Source: TA-21 sp035620895 (GTDB lineage: Archaea > Thermoproteota > Nitrososphaeria > Nitrososphaerales > Nitrososphaeraceae). Taken from it: a stretch of DNA of 64,000 nucleotides. The stretch lies in contig DASPFY010000009.1 in assembly GCA_035620895.1 (NCBI GenBank), positions 1 to 64,000 on the forward strand, written 5' to 3'. The position numbers and the translations under genes were made by a program. Shown here in pieces: positions 61,046 to 64,000 of the stretch; the stretch's first letter is position 1, and the number at the start of each line of letters is the position of its first letter. Under the pieces are notes generated by a model that worked only from the letters and a program-made list of their open reading frames with translations, did no database searches and had not been told where the DNA came from.

Positions 61046-61183
61046 CTAGAGGTTTTTCTTGAGGTAATCTCTGCAACATTCATCTGAACAGAACTCTAGC
61101 TTACCCTTTACTGTGCTTAAATAAATCACACCGCTAAGTAGATTGTTGAATTCCTTTCCACAGATAGAACAGGAGATATACAA
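61046..61183 (-). CDS. 45-aa TRASH/MYM-like zinc-binding protein
   Basis: From TTG 61183: MYISCSICGKEFNNLLSGVI, YLSTVKGKLEFCSDECCRDY, LKKNL. Pattern C-x2-C … F-C-x3-C is that of TRASH/MYM-type metal-binding modules. The Cys-rich unit stands alone. Start codon TTG inferred. Confidence 0.55.
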   Translation of the reverse strand: MYISCSICGKEFNNLLSGVIYLSTVKGKLEFCSDECCRDYLKKNL

Positions 61184-61371
61184 ATGCTCATTATATCGCT
61201 CGTTCTTTAATAAGTGTTATTAATGCCTTACCGAACAACATATCGAATCGAACCCAGAGTAAACTAGATACTCAAGAAACTCAACATAACTTCGAGAATA
61301 AGGTGTAACGTGTGCAAACAGGGAAATGTTATATTGTACTTCGCCGTGTAATGGAATGAAGACATTTTACC

Positions 61372-61665
61372 ATGGCAACTCTTAAGGTCTACAAGAGAAA
61401 TTCGAAGTTTGTTGATTTGTCTGAATTAGTTGAAGATCTTAGTAGTCTGGGACTAACAGACACACTACAAAAATACTACAAAAAACCACTCGAAAAGCCA
61501 GTCAAGAGCATAGTGGCAGGACCGAGTTTCTTGCAATTCTTGAACAGGTTATTTCAAATTCAAATTACAGCCGGAGATATTATACATTTAGAGTCTGGAA
61601 ATCTTGGTAAATACTATATGCTATCAGCAACTGGAACTTGGGATGAAATAATCAAATTACAATAA
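61372..61665 (+). CDS. hypothetical protein
   Basis: 97 residues: VYKRNSKFVDLSELVEDLSS, LGLTDTLQKYYKKPLEKPVK, GDIIHLESGNLGKYYMLSAT. Mixed helix/strand, no motif known. ATG 61372 well placed after a TATA-like region. Confidence 0.6.
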   Translation: MATLKVYKRNSKFVDLSELVEDLSSLGLTDTLQKYYKKPLEKPVKSIVAGPSFLQFLNRLFQIQITAGDIIHLESGNLGKYYMLSATGTWDEIIKLQ

Positions 61666-61768
61666 TAGACGTGTCCAGAGTAATCGCCCATGGCTGTTCT
61701 TGATATGAGCTCCTACGTCGCTGTAATGCGTGATTCAGTTCTTGTAACCTGCCACATATCTTGCTCCA

Positions 61769-62092
61769 TTACATTTTTTTCCATAATTCTTGGGATAGCC
61801 AATGCTCTCTGACCTCTAGTTCCGGCGTCTCGTTACAATCGTGTCGTTTGCCCGAATTCCAATCCAGTGGAATATACTTTCCCGAAATTGACCTGTAATT
61901 TTTATCAAAATGTATGACTTGTCCACATCTGAAACATTTTTGACTTGGAAATCCAGGCTTTCGTTTTTTATGTCTGCAACTGTGAAGATTACCATAATCA
62001 TCCACTGGAATTGCCACACCATTTCTATTTCTGGTTACATTGTCAAAGGATATTTGTTGTTGGCAGTTATAACACCATGTTATTATTTTCAT
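61769..62092 (-). CDS. tandem-repeat zinc-ribbon protein
   Basis: 107 residues made of two similar units of about 35 residues: WCYNCQQQISFDNVTRNRNG … GNLHSCRHKK and KCFRCGQVIHFDKNYRSISG … GKRHDCNE. Each unit has C-x2-C, then H-x-C, so it holds two zinc ribbons. Similar 'IP(L/V)(D)W…G' in both. Unknown function; probably protein or nucleic-acid binding. Confidence 0.8.
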   Translation of the reverse strand: MKIITWCYNCQQQISFDNVTRNRNGVAIPVDDYGNLHSCRHKKRKPGFPSQKCFRCGQVIHFDKNYRSISGKYIPLDWNSGKRHDCNETPELEVREHWLSQELWKKM

Positions 62093-62565
62093 TTCATACT
62101 ATCCGAATAGGTTAGTTTCAGTTTGAGAACGTACAATTATTATTTACTAATCAAGATATCGTCTTTGACTCATATAAGCCTTTAAAACTTATCAGTAGAC
62201 TGTGTGAGTTGATACAGTGTATGAATAAGCTTCTCTTAAATAATGGATTGCGTGATCTAAGGTAACAATTTCCTGCTGTCAGTAACAAGAAAATGTAATT
62301 AAAGCTAACTACAAAATTAAGCCCATAATTCCCAAGAATAGGAAACATTCGTAGATTAATAAGTAAAACAATAGTTATTATGTTATGTTTGTCTGTTATA
62401 TCGACAATACTCGTAATATTCTAGTAGTTTATTCATATTTTCTAAACCATTCTATTACTTGTTCCTAACACAAATATTAGATATGCTTAAATGCGGTTCT
62501 AACTCAATATGATTGATGTTAAATAAAGTTAATATGCTAAAAGCGTCCGGATATGGTTCATTATT
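62093..62565. other. 473-bp intergenic region
   Basis: AT-rich, with only short out-of-frame shadows. No gene, repeat or RNA recognised. Confidence 0.45.
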
Positions 62566-62835
62566 GTGACCTCTTCCAAGATTTACCCATCGCTCTATGA
62601 AAGCAAAGATAAGTTTATTGACAAGAGAAATTTCTTGATTTGCAAATCATGTCATTGGTGTGCTACATGCTTTACCAACTTTAGCATTCCCAATATTTGT
62701 CCTCTGTGTGGTAATAATCAAATAGAATCTATGCCTGTATCAGCTCATGAGTCATACAGACTAGTTTATGATTATATTCATGGTTTGACCCTAGAATTCT
62801 GGTTTAATTCGAATTACGGTGTCTATGTAAATTGA
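62566..62835 (+). CDS. conserved thaumarchaeal zinc-ribbon protein
   Basis: 89 residues: FLICKSCHWCATCFTNFSIP then NICPLCGNNQIESMPVSAHE, SYRLVYDYIHGLTLEFWFN. The CxxCHWCATC and CPLC pairs form a zinc ribbon and the SMPVSxxESY ending recurs in thaumarchaeal genomes as I remember. Starts at GTG 62566 in the translation given. Overlaps the next gene by four bases. Confidence 0.7.
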   Translation: MTSSKIYPSLYESKDKFIDKRNFLICKSCHWCATCFTNFSIPNICPLCGNNQIESMPVSAHESYRLVYDYIHGLTLEFWFNSNYGVYVN

Positions 62836-63095
62836 ATATTTCCGAATCAGAATCACCCTATGGGATTATGGCAAAAACTTGTGGATGCGAAAATATGAAA
62901 AGAAAAGTGACGTATTCGTTGATTGATAGTTATCATAGTTTATGTCATGATAAGAGGGATCTAATATTAGGACAGATTGAAGCATGTCAAAGGTTGGTAA
63001 AATACACAGCTCAGTACGGTAGAGATGAGATAGACAAACAAGCTATAGAGAGTGAAATAGATGAATTGAAAATGGTCTTGGACCTAATTCAGTAA
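62832..63095 (+). CDS. small helical protein, coupled to zinc-ribbon gene
   Basis: 87 residues from TTG 62832, or 75 from ATG 62868 (MAKTCGCENMKRKV…). CGC pair then a helical body: YHSLCHDKRDLILGQIEACQ, RLVKYTAQYGRDEIDKQAIE. Likely co-translated with the preceding gene. Unknown function. Confidence 0.55.
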   Translation: MNISESESPYGIMAKTCGCENMKRKVTYSLIDSYHSLCHDKRDLILGQIEACQRLVKYTAQYGRDEIDKQAIESEIDELKMVLDLIQ

Positions 63096-63326
63096 ATTCA
63101 TGATTTGGTCATTAAGGCTCTGTGGATACTAGAACTTGGAACATTCAATTCTTGTTTGTGTTCATTAAACCATTAAACTGTGTCAGGTTTTAGTAATTAA
63201 TACCCCGTAAATGTAACGTAGACGTATTCTATTTCTGGTGATTGGGGACAGTTAGTTCATTCATTTTAAAATTACCATAGGTAGATATTAATAGTATGAA
63301 GCCGTATATGAATTAGTTTAAACAAA

Positions 63327-63515
63327 ATGCCTATGCTGATGTTAAAGTGCAAGAACTGTGGCGAAGTGTTTCCCGGTGTCTACATATCTGAAGATACCAT
63401 AAAAGTTTCTAAAATAAAGACTGATTCTACAACTTCACATGTGTGTTCTAGGGGACACAAAAACGATTATTTAGCTGACGATTTTATGGACTGGTCGGGA
63501 CCTGAGACATTCTGA
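63327..63515 (+). CDS. small zinc-binding protein
   Basis: 62 residues: MLKCKNCGEVFPGVYISEDT, then HVCSRGHKNDYLADDFMDW. C-x2-C and C-x3-H give one zinc site. Its stop TGA overlaps the CTG at which hflX appears to begin, suggesting coupling of the two. Confidence 0.7.
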   Translation: MPMLMLKCKNCGEVFPGVYISEDTIKVSKIKTDSTTSHVCSRGHKNDYLADDFMDWSGPETF

Positions 63516-64000
63516 CATCTAAACAAAATGTCATACTGGTAACATATCCTGATGATTTCAGCATACAAGAAGTAAAAGGTTTGGTGGAATCATTAGGCAA
63601 TTTTAATATTGTAAAGTGTTTTACCCAAAAAGATCTGAGGCATACGCGATATGGTCTAGGATCTGGCAAGGTCGAAGAAGTTAAAGAATATCTCCAACAT
63701 ACTAAATCTGACCAGATTATTGTTGATGAACATATGACACCCAAGCAGATCTACAATTTAGAAAAGGCAACAGGTATAAAGGTAGTAGATAGGGAAAGGC
63801 TAATCCTCGACTTGTTTTACATTAGATCTACTACGTCGGAAGCAAAATTACAGATTCAGCTCGCAGAAATTAAATACGAGTTACCGCGGATAAAAGAAAA
63901 TGCGAAGCTGTTGATTGGGAACGAGAGACCAGGAAAAGGTGGAAGTGGAGAATACATAGTTGACGTAAAATTTAGGGATCTGAAGAGGAGGATGGGGTTC
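63512..64000 (+). CDS. hflX: GTPase HflX, N-terminal part (runs off the right edge)
   Basis: 163 codons up to the window end: ILVTYPDDFSIQEVKGLVES, YGLGSGKVEEVKEYLQHTKS, VDEHMTPKQIYNLEKATGIK, VVDRERLILDLFYIRSTTSE, AKLQIQLAEIKYELPR and ERPGKGGSGE: the HflX N-terminal domain, before the G domain. HflX binds the ribosome and splits it under stress. No ATG/GTG/TTG precedes the conserved start; CTG 63512 (Leu-Thr-Ser-Lys) is the best candidate, overlapping the stop of the previous gene as CTGA. Confidence 0.85.
   Translation, partial: MTSKQNVILVTYPDDFSIQEVKGLVESLGNFNIVKCFTQKDLRHTRYGLGSGKVEEVKEYLQHTKSDQIIVDEHMTPKQIYNLEKATGIKVVDRERLILDLFYIRSTTSEAKLQIQLAEIKYELPRIKENAKLLIGNERPGKGGSGEYIVDVKFRDLKRRMGF

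Overview
The window looks like the chromosome of an ammonia-oxidising archaeon (Thaumarchaeota/Nitrososphaeria), most likely a soil lineage of the Nitrososphaera/Nitrosocosmicus type. This is inference from gene content, since no rRNA or marker gene is present. The supporting evidence is AT-rich DNA, TATA boxes about 25 bp upstream of start codons with little or no leader, many small zinc-finger proteins, TRAM-domain proteins, F420/FMN split-barrel (PPOX) proteins, cupredoxin and multicopper-oxidase proteins, and archaeal-type regulators (HxlR, DtxR/MntR, AbrB). No tRNA, rRNA, CRISPR array, transposase or integrase was recognised.

Layout. 0-3 kb: two inverted fragments of a ClC chloride-channel gene whose broken ends both run into a dispersed intergenic repeat, then small proteins. 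3-11 kb: glycosyltransferase-like protein, C2H2 zinc finger, RDD membrane protein, AlkB-like dioxygenase without an ATG/GTG/TTG start, a secreted purple-acid-phosphatase-like protein with altered catalytic residues, a nitroreductase-like protein, a broken secreted protein and a quinone-oxidoreductase-like MDR. 11-16 kb: two copies of a small membrane protein (a third, decayed copy lies at 20.2 kb), an alcohol dehydrogenase, a PPOX protein and a CBS-pair protein. 16-19 kb: arsenic cassette arsM-arsC-aquaporin with a divergent HxlR-type regulator and a palindromic operator. 19-24 kb: Ku, then a multicopper oxidase-ZIP transporter-DtxR/MntR metal unit. 24-33 kb: MDR reductase, esterase, a ring-cleaving dioxygenase/carboxylesterase pair like mhqO-mhqD, ABM protein, frameshifted UBP zinc finger, MFS exporter, PPOX, HtrA protease. 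33-48 kb: three Rieske proteins (one a Rieske-reductase fusion split by a homopolymer frameshift), SnoaL-like protein, nonsense-interrupted methyltransferase, SDR, TRAM protein, cupredoxin, alcohol dehydrogenase, AbrB-like regulator, response regulator, subtilisin and O-methyltransferase. 48.9-49.7 kb: a conspicuously GC-rich DUF899 gene, probably acquired from bacteria. 50-64 kb: arginase-family enzyme, cupin, DUF1059, small Cys-rich proteins, TRAM, glycosyltransferase, radical SAM enzyme, and the start of hflX running off the right edge.

Themes. The region is accessory in character: detoxification of arsenic, electrophiles and quinones, metal handling, redox enzymes and DNA repair (Ku, AlkB). 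It carries much decay: relics of arsC, the HxlR regulator and clcA, several single-lesion genes, and dispersed non-coding repeats that mark at least one rearrangement breakpoint. Three or four of the frameshifts lie in short A-runs, so sequencing error must be excluded before calling those genes dead. At least nine small proteins (36-58 aa), most of them cysteine-rich, were found by direct reading.
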